Assembly: GCA_013696905.1 (NCBI GenBank)
Contig: JACCXP010000236.1
Location: 1 to 5,979 of the forward strand
DNA: 5,979 nt
Direction of reading: 5' to 3'
Source of the DNA: Thermoleophilaceae bacterium
GTDB lineage: Bacteria > Actinomycetota > Thermoleophilia > Solirubrobacterales > Thermoleophilaceae
Below, piece after piece: positions 1 to 5,979 of the stretch; position 1 is the first letter of the stretch, and each line of letters starts with the position of its first letter. Made by a program: the position numbers and the translations under genes. A model generated the notes under the pieces. It saw only the letters and a program-made list of their open reading frames with translations. It was not told the DNA's origin and searched no databases.

Positions 1-286
1 CTACTGGATCCAGGACGGCCTCTCGGCCAACTGGACTACCCGACGTCCGCGAGTTCGCGGGCCGAGCACAACATCGAGCTCGTCCCGATCCCCACCTACG
101 CCAGCTACCTCAACCGCATCGAGGCGCACTTTCGGCCGATCAACGAGTTCGTGGTCTCCAATGCCGACTACCTCGATTGGGATGCCTTCGCCCACGCCAG
201 CCGGCCGCCACGTCCAACATCGAAACGGGCCCGACCGCGACCGACGCATCACCGCCCTCGAACGCAAACTCACCATCGCCGCCTGA
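1..286 (+). pseudogene. IS630-family transposase, C-terminal remnant, frameshifted and cut by window edge
   Basis: DDE transposases of the IS630 group cut and rejoin DNA during movement of their insertion sequence. Conserved C-terminal blocks appear in order but in different frames. Frame 2 (from 2) reads YWIQDGLSANWT. Frame 3 (42-59) reads DVREFA. Frame 1 (61-198) reads EHNIELVPIPTYASYLNRIE, followed by AHF and, further on, NADYLDWDAFAHA. Frame 2 again (209-286) reads HVQHRNGPDRDRRITALERK and ends in TGA at 284-286. The glutamate of NRIEAHF is expected to be the last catalytic acid of the DDE triad, by family knowledge. At least three frame changes within 290 bases mean no functional protein. 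The 5' part lies outside the window. I could not identify the terminal inverted repeat. Family assignment is fairly firm; subgroup is unknown. Confidence 0.72.
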
Positions 287-324
287 CCGATGAGGTTTCC
301 TGTGCAACGTTCTGAGAAGGCCCA

Positions 325-588
325 CTAGCGCGCACCGCCGACCAAGGCGGCCGTTTCGCGCTTCAGGCGCTCTGGGTCGTCCTCGTGACGCTGGGGTCCA
401 ATCGCGGCCCGGTAGTGGCGCGATAACGGGGGGAGTTCGGCGATGGCCAGCGTCACCGCCGAGGATGAGCGCGACGCCGGTGGGCGACGACGGGCGGCGC
501 TTGGCGTTGCTCTGCGCGGAGGTCGACGAGGCCGATCACCCCAGCCAACGAGGCCGAGTAACGCCCGGGTCACCAACAAGTAGCGCAT
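325..588 (-). CDS. Unrecognised minus-strand ORF, doubtful
   Basis: An open frame runs from an ATG at 588 to a TAG at 325-327, about 87 codons. Its C-terminal part (SRHYRAAIGPQRHEDDPERL) has an ordinary soluble amino-acid mix and could be coding. The middle is arginine/proline-rich, as expected of a non-coding frame in GC-rich DNA. The N-terminus is hydrophobic (RYLLVTRALLGLVG); shifting frame near base 540 continues it as VIGLVDLRAEQRQ, which could mean another frameshifted gene. There is no clear Shine-Dalgarno sequence upstream of the ATG. I do not recognise a family. The rest of 287-639 holds nothing I can name, except possibly the outer end of the insertion sequence just after 286. Confidence 0.2.
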   Translation of the reverse strand: MRYLLVTRALLGLVGWGDRPRRPPRRATPSAARRRPPASRSSSAVTLAIAELPPLSRHYRAAIGPQRHEDDPERLKRETAALVGGAR

Positions 589-639
589 CGTCACACCCGC
601 ACGCCCGCGCGTCTGCCGCGCCCTCGTAGCGTCGCGTGA

Positions 640-1200
640 ATGACGGCGATCGGCGGCCGCGCTCTCGGCGACGTGCTCCGCCGCCACCCCTACCACGTCG
701 CTCTCGCGGCGCTGGCTGTGGGCCTGGCATGCGCACCGGCGCCCGACGAAGTGGGCCTCGCCGTCGCCGGCTCGGCGTCCCTCGTGCTGGCCTGCGTCGG
801 CCTCCCCGCGCAGGCGGGGCTTGCGGTCGTGCTCGTGCTGGCGGGATCACTGGCCGGCGAGGCACGGCTGCGCGCCGTCGAGCCCGTCCTCGAGGGCAGG
901 CTGGTGGGTGCGCAGATCGAGCGGCGCGCGATCCTGCTCGAGCACCCGCGCCCGGGCCGCTTCGGCTCCTCGGCGGCCGTACAGATCGCGTCCGCGTCGG
1001 GACCCCGGCTGCTCGCCGAGGCTTCGCGGTCGGAGCGCTGGCCCGCAGGCGCGGGCCCGGGCACACGCCGGCACGCGAGCTGGCGCTGCTGTTTCGCACG
1101 CGACGCCAGTCGCGCCCGCTCGAGGAGGCCATGCTGGTGGCTCGCGTCGCCTACGGCGTGCTCGGCGGGCAGGGCTTCTGAGAGCACTCAAGGTTCGTGA
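640..1200 (+). pseudogene. ComEC/Rec2-like N-terminal remnant (DUF4131 region)
   Basis: ComEC is the inner-membrane channel that takes single-stranded DNA into the cell in natural transformation. Reading from the ATG at 640, residues 19-34, 38-55 and 59-73 form three hydrophobic segments. A soluble stretch follows with RAILLEHPRPGRFGSS (residues 96-111), GPRLLAEA (121-128) and a WPAG turn, which resembles the OB-like N-terminal domain of actinobacterial ComEC proteins. Near base 1060 the frame becomes arginine/tryptophan/cysteine-rich and implausible. Better-looking sequence moves to other frames: RELALLFRTRR in frame 3, and TPVAPARGG followed by arginine-rich helix in frame 2. This indicates at least one frameshift. 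Full ComEC is several hundred residues longer, and the competence and metallo-beta-lactamase domains are absent. No good ribosome-binding site is seen. It might instead be another small membrane protein; the ComEC call rests on remembered family pattern. Confidence 0.4.
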
Positions 1201-1333
1201 CGCGGTTGCGTACCAGTCACTGGTACAGAGAACTGATCTCGACGCTCTCGGAGCTAGTCGGGCGGACCGTCGAGTACGGGCAGCTGCCGCTCGAGCAAGT
1301 CGAGGCCCAGCTCGGCTCTGACATGGCGGGCGG
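1182..1333 (+). pseudogene. NmrA/QorB-like NAD(P)-binding protein fragment
   Basis: Frame 3 contains YRELISTLSELVGRTVEYGQ followed by LPLEQVEAQLGSDMA. This matches the usual pattern in NmrA-type atypical short-chain dehydrogenases, where a helix (ATLSE.LGRPV) leads into a strand (Y.QVPLEQ) in the C-terminal substrate-binding part. The N-terminal Rossmann motif (GxxGxxG) is not present upstream; the same frame has a stop at 1179-1181. After about 1333 the frame runs on, but the composition no longer fits the family and it becomes antisense to the large minus-strand gene. So this is a stranded piece of about 45 residues. NmrA-type proteins bind NAD(P) as redox sensors or reductases. The call comes from one motif block only. 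Confidence 0.4.
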
Positions 1334-1436
1334 TAAGGCCGAACTGTGGGCTCGCGGGATCGTGCCCGTGTGCCGGCCCAGAGGTGTTTCAGGGAACCGA
1401 CCCCGGGCGGCAGAGGGACGCCTGCGAGCCCGACCC

Positions 1437-4400
1437 TCAGCCGGCCTTGGTCGAGGTGACGCGCCCATCAGAGATCCTCAGCACGTCGTCGATTGCAGCG
1501 ACCGGACCGGGACGGGCGAAGAGATAGCCCTGGGCGAGGTCGCAATCGAGCCGGCGCAGAACGTCCAGCTGTGCCGGCGTCTCAACCCCCTCCGCGACGA
1601 CCGTGAGATCGAGCGCGTGGGCCATGCTCGTGATCGCTGTGACGAGTGCGCGGTCGTCGGCCCGCTCGCCAAGTCCGTCGACGAACGAGCGGTCGACCTT
1701 GAGCGTGTCGACGGGAAAGCGCCGCAGGTATGAGAGCGAGGAGTAGCCCGTGCCGAAGTCGTCGATCGCGAGTTCGACGCCGAGGCTGCCGATTGCCGCC
1801 AGCTGGGCGCCCGTGGCCGCGGTCTCGCGTATCAGCGTGCTCTCCGTGACCTCGAGGCAGATCGTCGACGGCTCGGCACCGCTCGCAGCCAGGGCAGCCT
1901 CGAGCTCACCCGGGAAGCCATTGGAGAGTTGCGCCGCCGAAACGTTGACTGCGACCACGAGCTTCGCTTCGCGCCGACCGGAGTTCCAGCGCGCGGCCTG
2001 GCGACAGGCCTGCTCGAGCACGAAGGCGCCGAGCGGCACGATCAGGCCGGTCTCCTCGGCCAGGGGTATGAACTCCGCCGGGCTGATCAGGCCGCCCGCG
2101 TCCTGATCCCAGCGCACGAGTGCCTCGGCCCCGACGATGTCGCCGCTCGCCACGTCCACCAGCGGCTGGTAGACGACCCGCAGCTCGTCGCGCTCGATCG
2201 CACGCCGCAGGCGGGCCTCGGCCCGCAGGCGCTCCGCGGCGCGCGAACGCAGTCGCTCGTCGAACAGCGCGTACCCGGCGCGGCCGCCCTTCTTTGCCTC
2301 GTACATCGCTGCGTCGGCCTCGCGCAGCATCGCTTGAGCATCCTTTTCCCCTCCGGTGCCGAGTGCGATGCCGATGCTCGCGCCCGCGAAGACCTCCTCG
2401 CCGGCGATCTCAAACGGCTCCGCGAGCGCGGTACCGACGCGCTCGGCGACCGTCACGGCGCCTGCGTCGTCGACCTCCTCGCACAGCACCGTGAACTCGT
2501 CGCCGGCGAGGCGCCCGACCGTGTCGACCTCGCGGACGGCGTCGATGAGGCGCACCGCGACCGCGCGCAGCAGCTCGTCGCCGGCGGCGTGCCCGAGTGA
2601 GTCGTTGACGCGCTTGAAGCGGTCAAGGTCGACGAACAGCACCGCCGTGCACGAGCCGCTGCGCTTCGCGCGGCGAAGCGCCATCCCGACCTGATCGAGG
2701 AACAGGGTACGGTTCGGCAGCCCGGTCAGCATGTCGTGGAGCGCCTGGTGCGTGAGCCGGTCCTCGAGCTGCTTGCGCGCGGTGCCGTCCTGGGTCACCT
2801 TCGAGAAGCCGCGCAGGCGCCCGTCCTCGTCACGCAGCGCGGTGATCACGACGTGCGCCCACAGAAGCGAGCCGTCCTTTCGCACGCGGCAACCCTCCTC
2901 CTCATAGCGCCCCTCGGCCTTCGCGTGGCGGAGCTCGCAGGCGGGCTTGTCGCGCGCGAGGTCCTCGGGGGGGTAGAAGAGGGAGAAGTGCTTCCCGATC
3001 ACCTCCTCGGCCGCGTAGCCATTGATGCGCTCGGCGCCGGCGTTCCAGCTCACTATGCGCCCGTCGGGATCGAGCATGAAGATCGCATAGTCGGACACGC
3101 CTTCGACGAGCAGCCGGAATCGCTCCTCGCTGTCTTGCGCCAGCTGATCGACGCGCCTCTGTTCGGTCACGTCGCGCGTGATCTTCGAGAAGCCGCGCAG
3201 CGCCCCCGCCTCGTCGCGTTGCGCGGTCGTGACGGCGTTCACGTAGAAGCGACTGCCGTCCTTTCGCACCCGCCATCCATCCTCCTCGACACTACCCCGC
3301 TCCGCCGCGAGCCGAAGCGCCCTTTCCTGTCCGCCGCCCTCCGCTTCCTCGCTCGGATAGACGCATGCCATCGGGCGCCCGACGATTTCCTCAGCCGAAT
3401 AGCCATAGATGCTCTCCGCGCCCGCGTTCCAGCTCGTCACCCGGCCCTCGCCGTCGAGCGTGAGGATCGCGTAGTCGGACACCCCCTCGACCAGCAGGCG
3501 AAAGCGCTCCTCGCTGTCGAGGGCCGCCGCGTAGAGCCGCGCGTTGTCGACCGCGAGCGCGCAGCGGGTGGCGAACTCCTCGGCGAACGCGAGGTCCTCC
3601 GCGTCGTAGCGACGCCCCGACTCCCCGGTCACCAGCGACAGTGTCCCGAGCGACTCCCCTCGGGCCCGCAGCGCCACCACGATCGCCGAGCGCAAGTCAC
3701 CCTCGCGGAGCAGACGGAGGTGCTCGTCGTCCTCGGCGTAGGCCTCAAGCGCCGAGTCGGGGATGTCTCGCAGGAGCTCGGCTCTCCCGGTCCGGATTAC
3801 CTTCGCCGTCCCGGTGGGCGCCTCGGGCCGGATCGGATAGCGCGATCTGAGCTTGCACGCCCAGGTCTGTCTGGCCGGGTCGGCGTGCGCTACTGCTGCA
3901 GGCTTGATTGAGCCGTCGGCCTGGAGGATGTCGACTACGCACCAGTCGGCGAAGCGAGGCACCACCGCCCGCACGACGGCGGCCAGCGTCTGCTCGGGGT
4001 CGAGCGACGCGCTCAGCAGCGCGCTCGCGTCTGCCAGCAGGCCTGAGCGCTCATGCGCGCGCTCGCGCAGCTCGTCGCTGCGCTTGCGCTCGCTGATGTC
4101 CCGCAGCCACCCCGTGAAGAGCGGGGGACCGTCGAGATCCATGCGCGTGAGCGTGAGCTCGATCGGGAACCTCGACCCGTCGGCCCGCAGACCGGTGAAC
4201 TCGAGCCGCTGGTCGAGCAGCCTGTCTCCGCCGGCAACCGCGCGGGCGAGCCCGTGCCGATGGGCGTCGCGAAACTCGGGAGGCATGATCACCTCAGCCA
4301 TCTCCTGGCCTAGCACGTCCTCACGGGCGTGACCGAAGGTCCGCTCGGCGGCCCGATTGAATTCGAGCACACGTCCGTGCGCGTCGATCGTGACGACGCT

Positions 4401-4658
4401 GTCGAGCGCGGCGTCGACGATCGCGCTCTTGAGCGCTTCGCTCGCTCGCAAGGCCTCGTTCGCGGGGGCGTGCTCACCGCCGTCACGGGTGGCCCGCGAC
4501 GGGCGGGGCGGCGGTGGCTGGTCGCGCACGACTAGGTCTGCCCCGTCTGCGGGACGACGGCCATGCTCTGGCGGTGCTGGCGTGCCAGCTCCATGCAATC
4601 TGTATCGGCAGTTGGCGTCCCCTACCGGAGGGGCGAGCGGTAGCCGGTCGCTTAACAC
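1437..4658 (-). CDS. PAS-GAF-PAS-PAS-GGDEF-EAL cyclic di-GMP signalling protein
   Basis: Cytoplasmic sensor predicted to make and/or break the second messenger c-di-GMP. Domain order by approximate residue: PAS 74-192, GAF 205-376, PAS 381-503, PAS 509-630, GGDEF 634-800, EAL 812-1060. No membrane segment or signal peptide is visible. The GGDEF domain has DMLT (642-645), metal-site D677 in FVDLDRFK, N685 and D694. Its signature is AGDEF (718-722), with a complete inhibitory site R709xxD712 five residues before it. The EAL domain keeps E845AL, N905, E936, D966-D967 ([10 protein letters not shown]), K987, E1023 and Q1043, so phosphodiesterase activity is expected. The start is uncertain. GTG 4658 has GGTGAT about 11 bases upstream; GTG 4529 (residue 44) is an alternative. 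Residues 1-65 are proline/arginine-rich and fit no family. The ligands of the sensor domains are unknown. It stands alone: neighbouring remnants are mostly on the other strand. Confidence 0.93.
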   Translation of the reverse strand: MLSDRLPLAPPVGDANCRYRLHGAGTPAPPEHGRRPADGADLVVRDQPPPPRPSRATRDGGEHAPANEALRASEALKSAIVDAALDSVVTIDAHGRVLEFNRAAERTFGHAREDVLGQEMAEVIMPPEFRDAHRHGLARAVAGGDRLLDQRLEFTGLRADGSRFPIELTLTRMDLDGPPLFTGWLRDISERKRSDELRERAHERSGLLADASALLSASLDPEQTLAAVVRAVVPRFADWCVVDILQADGSIKPAAVAHADPARQTWACKLRSRYPIRPEAPTGTAKVIRTGRAELLRDIPDSALEAYAEDDEHLRLLREGDLRSAIVVALRARGESLGTLSLVTGESGRRYDAEDLAFAEEFATRCALAVDNARLYAAALDSEERFRLLVEGVSDYAILTLDGEGRVTSWNAGAESIYGYSAEEIVGRPMACVYPSEEAEGGGQERALRLAAERGSVEEDGWRVRKDGSRFYVNAVTTAQRDEAGALRGFSKITRDVTEQRRVDQLAQDSEERFRLLVEGVSDYAIFMLDPDGRIVSWNAGAERINGYAAEEVIGKHFSLFYPPEDLARDKPACELRHAKAEGRYEEEGCRVRKDGSLLWAHVVITALRDEDGRLRGFSKVTQDGTARKQLEDRLTHQALHDMLTGLPNRTLFLDQVGMALRRAKRSGSCTAVLFVDLDRFKRVNDSLGHAAGDELLRAVAVRLIDAVREVDTVGRLAGDEFTVLCEEVDDAGAVTVAERVGTALAEPFEIAGEEVFAGASIGIALGTGGEKDAQAMLREADAAMYEAKKGGRAGYALFDERLRSRAAERLRAEARLRRAIERDELRVVYQPLVDVASGDIVGAEALVRWDQDAGGLISPAEFIPLAEETGLIVPLGAFVLEQACRQAARWNSGRREAKLVVAVNVSAAQLSNGFPGELEAALAASGAEPSTICLEVTESTLIRETAATGAQLAAIGSLGVELAIDDFGTGYSSLSYLRRFPVDTLKVDRSFVDGLGERADDRALVTAITSMAHALDLTVVAEGVETPAQLDVLRRLDCDLAQGYLFARPGPVAAIDDVLRISDGRVTSTKAG
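1479..2225 (-). other. EAL (c-di-GMP phosphodiesterase) domain
   Basis: Residues 812-1060 of the large signalling protein. The domain opens with VYQPLVDV and AEALVRW, where E845 is the EAL glutamate. It continues with AVNVSAAQL (N905), LEVTES (E936), the loop-6 block [13 protein letters not shown] (D966, D967), LKVDRSF (K987), VVAEGVET (E1023) and AQGYLFARP (Q1043). The metal- and substrate-binding residues known for active EAL enzymes all appear present, so I predict hydrolysis of c-di-GMP to pGpG. Confidence 0.88.
2259..2759 (-). other. GGDEF (diguanylate cyclase) domain, AGDEF variant
   Basis: Residues 634-800 of the large signalling protein. The first glycine of the GGDEF signature is alanine (RLAGDEF, 716-722), while the catalytic acidic pair and the metal-binding D677 remain. 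The RxxD inhibitory site (REVD, 709-712) sits at the canonical spacing, so product feedback inhibition is possible. AGDEF proteins are not automatically dead: the Vibrio cholerae enzyme VCA0965 was reported to be active. Activity here is therefore plausible but unproven. Confidence 0.85.
3081..3518 (-). repeat. Tandem PAS module repeat inside the signalling gene
   Basis: Two PAS modules lie 128 residues apart. Both open with the identical 18 residues [18 protein letters not shown], at 381-398 (bases 3465-3518) and 509-526 (bases 3081-3134). The two 54-base stretches differ at 7 positions, all silent. Both modules also contain W-NAGAE, RVRKDGS and RGFSK blocks, but their middles differ (CVYPSEEAE versus LFYPPEDLA). 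This is an internal duplication that has since diverged between constrained parts. Confidence 0.85.
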
Positions 4659-4679
4659 GCTGCAGCCGAATCACCGTGT

Positions 4680-4766
4680 CTCGTCCATATTCCCGGCGAA
4701 GGCTTTGCCGGAGTGGGCACGGTGACGGCGACGGCACAGCTGGTCACCGAATTCGAGGTTGAATAA
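4680..4766 (+). pseudogene. Short beta-rich coding scrap, family uncertain
   Basis: Frame 3 reads LVHIPGEGFAGVGTVTATA, then QLVTEFEVE and a TAA at 4764-4766. The alternating hydrophobic pattern with G-FAGVG-TVT looks like two strands of a small beta-barrel. It recalls the YVGVG-VT segment I associate with PUA/EVE-like or nuclease-linked domains. The same frame is closed by a stop at 4653-4655 and there is no start codon at the front, so only about 28 residues of a possible gene survive. The scrap lies across the upstream region of the large minus-strand gene. The family is a guess; that it was once coding is somewhat better supported by its composition. Confidence 0.25.
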
Positions 4767-4833
4767 GGATGGGTGGAGGGACGAGGGACGGCCCTTCGCT
4801 GATCACGCGACGACAGCCACGTCCCCGAGGAGA

Positions 4834-4880
4834 TGTGGCGTCTCTCCGCATGCCCTCCCAAGACGAGAGGAGACGCCATG
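4834..4880 (+). promoter_or_regulatory. Hairpin covering ribosome-binding site and start codon
   Basis: GGCGTCTC at 4837-4844 is an exact inverted complement of GAGACGCC at 4870-4877, with a 25-base loop. The outer pairs T4836-A4878, G4835-T4879 and T4834-G4880 (the last two are wobbles) extend the stem through the ATG at 4878-4880. The right arm contains part of the Shine-Dalgarno sequence AGAGGAG (4866-4872). In RNA this stem would block translation initiation, so it could be a translational switch, or merely a chance pairing in GC-rich DNA. Confidence 0.3.
4866..4872 (+). promoter_or_regulatory. Strong ribosome-binding site
   Basis: AGAGGAG lies five bases before the ATG at 4878. It is the best Shine-Dalgarno sequence I found in the window and fixes the start of the CPBP-like remnant. 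Confidence 0.6.
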
Positions 4881-5010
4881 TCCGGCACCCCCACCCCAAG
4901 TCACCAGCCCGCCAGCCGTCCGCGTTCAACCGCTTCGCCGTCCGCCGCCCGATCGCCCGCATCGCGCTCGGCGCGTTCGGCATCGGCTGGCCGCTGCTCG
5001 CCATCCCGGC
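4878..5010 (+). pseudogene. CPBP-family intramembrane protease, N-terminal remnant
   Basis: CPBP (CAAX/bacteriocin-processing) proteins are multi-pass membrane glutamic proteases. Translation from the ATG at 4878 begins MSGTPTPSHQPAS in frame 3. The plausible continuation is then in frame 2: FNRFAVRRPIARIALGAF and GIGWPLLAIPA. A basic patch followed by a hydrophobic helix ending in GWPLLA-PA is what I remember from the first membrane segment of actinobacterial CPBP proteins. The frame change near 4905-4925 breaks the gene, and the catalytic EE and later helices are missing. At about 5010 the sequence switches to a different family. The hairpin over its start and the strong ribosome-binding site suggest a once-translated gene. 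Only a first helix is available, so another membrane protein is possible. Confidence 0.4.
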
Positions 5011-5013
5011 TGC

Positions 5014-5316
5014 AAACTCACTTACGAAGGCGCCGTGCTCCGCCCTCGAAACAGCGATCGCGAAGGCGCGCGAGATCCACTTCCGAAAACGTGTCCATCG
5101 TCGACGCCGGCGGCAACCTACTTGCCTTCGCCGCCAACGGACTTGCCGACGCAGTTTGGGTTCGACCTCGTGCTCGCGACGGGTGGCCGATCAATGAACA
5201 TCCTGGGCGGATTGCCGATCGTCGTCGACGGTTATCTGGTTGGCGCCGTCGGCGGTAGCTCGGGTGAGGCGGATCAGGGCTTGGCCGATCGAGGAATGCT
5301 TCCCCGACGAGCCGGC
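5014..5316 (+). pseudogene. Heme-binding protein remnant (DUF336 / GlcG / HbpS-like)
   Basis: Members of this small-domain family (GlcG, HbpS, PduO C-terminal domain) bind heme or cofactors, and some act as redox sensors. Their usual blocks occur here in order across three frames: KLTYEGAVL in frame 1 (from 5014), ALETAIAKAREI in frame 2, and NVSIVDAGGNLLAFAANG in frame 3. Frame 1 then resumes with GGLPIVVDGYLVGAVGGSSG and EADQGLADRG. The VDAGGNLLAF and GG-PIVVDG-LVGAVG-SSG blocks are characteristic. The usual middle (the helix with the ATAFNMPT-like stretch) is largely missing, so there is a deletion as well as frameshifts. It abuts the CPBP-like piece with no intergenic space, which points to a recombination or deletion scar. 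Non-functional. Confidence 0.65.
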
Positions 5317-5475
5317 CGCGGGATGGCCAGCGGTCAAGCAGCGCTATCCCGAGACGGTCGGCGTCGACGGCCGCTGGCAACTGCCGATTCACACGCCCCC
5401 GAGATGGGCACGCGGTCAGGCACCTCGGCCTGATCGCCACGCTCGAACGCGTCAGCGCGGAGCGCCGGCAGCCGC
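5271..5475 (+). pseudogene. Unrecognised coding remnant
   Basis: Frame 2 carries ECFPDEPAAGWPAVKQRYPE followed by TVGVDGRWQLPIHTPP. Near 5405 the sensible reading moves to frame 3, with GHAVRHLGLIATLERVSAER. Both stretches have the balanced composition of real protein, unlike the arginine-rich alternatives, and look like one gene with a one-base shift between them. I do not recognise the family. It follows the heme-binding remnant and may be part of a different deleted gene. From about 5475 to 5571 I see only GC-rich sequence with a small hairpin. Confidence 0.25.
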
Positions 5476-5571
5476 CGCGGCTGCAAGCGGCGCCTCGACG
5501 CTGCCCAGGTGCAGCACAGATCGTCGGCGAGGCGGTCGATCCTTCAGGCGGCGCTGAGGGAGCGCACCTGC

Positions 5572-5963
5572 TCAGGCGGACGCGACGAGCTCGACGGCGC
5601 AGGGAAGCTTCGGCGTTCGTGCCAGCTTCGCGTCGGCCGTCAGCAGCGACAGGTCGAGCGCCCGCGCCAGGGCGTCGTAGAACGAGAGGTTGTCGCGCAG
5701 CTCCCAGGCGCCGCCGCGCAGTGCCTCGGAGGTCTCATAGCGCAGGTCGACGAGCGTGGCGCCGGCGCTGAGCAGCGTCTTGGCCTCAGACGCCGGCAGC
5801 GCGCCGGCGAGGACGTGCGACGCAGGACGTTGCCGAGCTCCGCGTCGATGAGCTGCGGCGCGTGCGACGTCTCCTGCCCGAGGCGTCGCCGCAGGCGGGC
5901 GGCGCTCGGCGCCGGCGAGCGGATCGCGTAGACGAGCGCCGAGGCGTCGAGGACGAGCGCCAC
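5572..5963 (-). pseudogene. vapC: VapC-type PIN-domain toxin, single-base frameshift
   Basis: VapC toxins are Mg-dependent ribonucleases that cut tRNA or rRNA and are held inactive by a VapB antitoxin. From the GTG at 5963 the protein begins MALVLDASALVYAI, with catalytic D6, and continues to LIDAELGNVLRR, with E42. The frame then fails near 5817-5822. Restoring one missing base gives HVLAGALPASEAKTLLSAGA, LVDLRYETSEALRGGAWELR, then NLSFYDALARALDLSLLTAD and a TGA at 5572-5574. This makes a 130-residue protein of normal VapC length. The conserved acids YDA (D97) and TAD (D111) are both present. The span of 392 bases fits exactly one lost base. Upstream, only 16 bases remain in the window, so any vapB is out of view. 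The lesion could be a natural knockout or a sequencing error. Confidence 0.8.
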
Positions 5964-5979
5964 GCGAGCGCTCAGCGGC

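Noticed and set aside
287..328. Right terminal repeat of the IS630 element ending at the TA at 326-327
   Set aside because: IS630 elements do target TA, but the left end is outside the window, so no inverted repeat or TA duplication can be shown.
1929..2600. 223-codon plus-strand open frame
   Set aside because: It is antisense to the GGDEF and EAL coding sequence, with no family motif and no ribosome-binding site.
2736..3911. 391-codon plus-strand open frame
   Set aside because: It is antisense to the PAS/GAF region of the large gene. Its composition (runs of R, H, L, V) is typical of mirror frames in GC-rich coding DNA, and no domain is visible.
4741..4877. Promoter near TTGAAT (around 4760) for the CPBP-like gene
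   Set aside because: No pair of -35 and -10 boxes with acceptable spacing could be read.
4652..5004. Minus-strand open frames of 80-86 codons
   Set aside because: Their sequence is arginine/serine-rich and is the complement of better plus-strand candidates (the CPBP-like piece and the beta-rich scrap).
5468..5484. Perfect 7-bp hairpin (GCAGCCG / CGGCTGC, 3-base loop) as a terminator
   Set aside because: No T-run follows on either strand, and such stems are common by chance in GC-rich DNA. It lies about 90 bases past the VapC stop, so it remains only a weak possibility.
1..5979. CRISPR array, tRNA or rRNA
   Set aside because: No regularly spaced repeats, cloverleaf or rRNA-like sequence was seen on reading both strands.

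Overview
GC-rich (about two-thirds G+C by eye), with codons mostly ending in G or C. The large signalling protein has a GAF/PAS style common in soil Actinomycetota, and several fragments resemble genes of Thermoleophilia/Solirubrobacterales. That placement is inference from sequence style; there is no rRNA or tRNA here to test it.

Layout. 1-286: 3' end of a degenerate IS630-type transposase, with its conserved blocks spread over three frames. 287-639: no convincing gene; a weak minus-strand ORF (325-588) I do not recognise. 640-1200: plus-strand remnant resembling the N-terminus of the DNA-uptake channel ComEC. 1182-1333: short NmrA-like remnant. 1437-4658 (minus): the one long intact gene, PAS-GAF-PAS-PAS-GGDEF-EAL, about 1073 aa, predicted to make and/or degrade cyclic di-GMP. 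4680-4766 (plus): short beta-rich coding scrap. 4878-5010 (plus): N-terminus of a probable CPBP-family membrane protease with a strong ribosome-binding site, frameshifted. It runs directly into 5014-5316, a frameshifted, internally deleted heme-binding (DUF336/GlcG/HbpS) remnant. 5271-5475: a further unrecognised coding scrap. 5572-5963 (minus): a VapC-type PIN-domain toxin broken by a single missing base.

Reading. The window is one well-preserved c-di-GMP signalling gene flanked on both sides by fragments of unrelated genes and a dead transposase, a graveyard typical of accessory DNA. The genes do not form a pathway. The c-di-GMP gene appears to be transcribed alone, with flanking remnants mostly on the other strand. 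I found no convincing new multi-gene system. The points most worth checking are the silent-only divergence of the duplicated PAS module, the AGDEF variant with complete inhibitory-site and EAL residues, a hairpin that would bury the CPBP ribosome-binding site and start codon, and whether the single-base VapC lesion is real.
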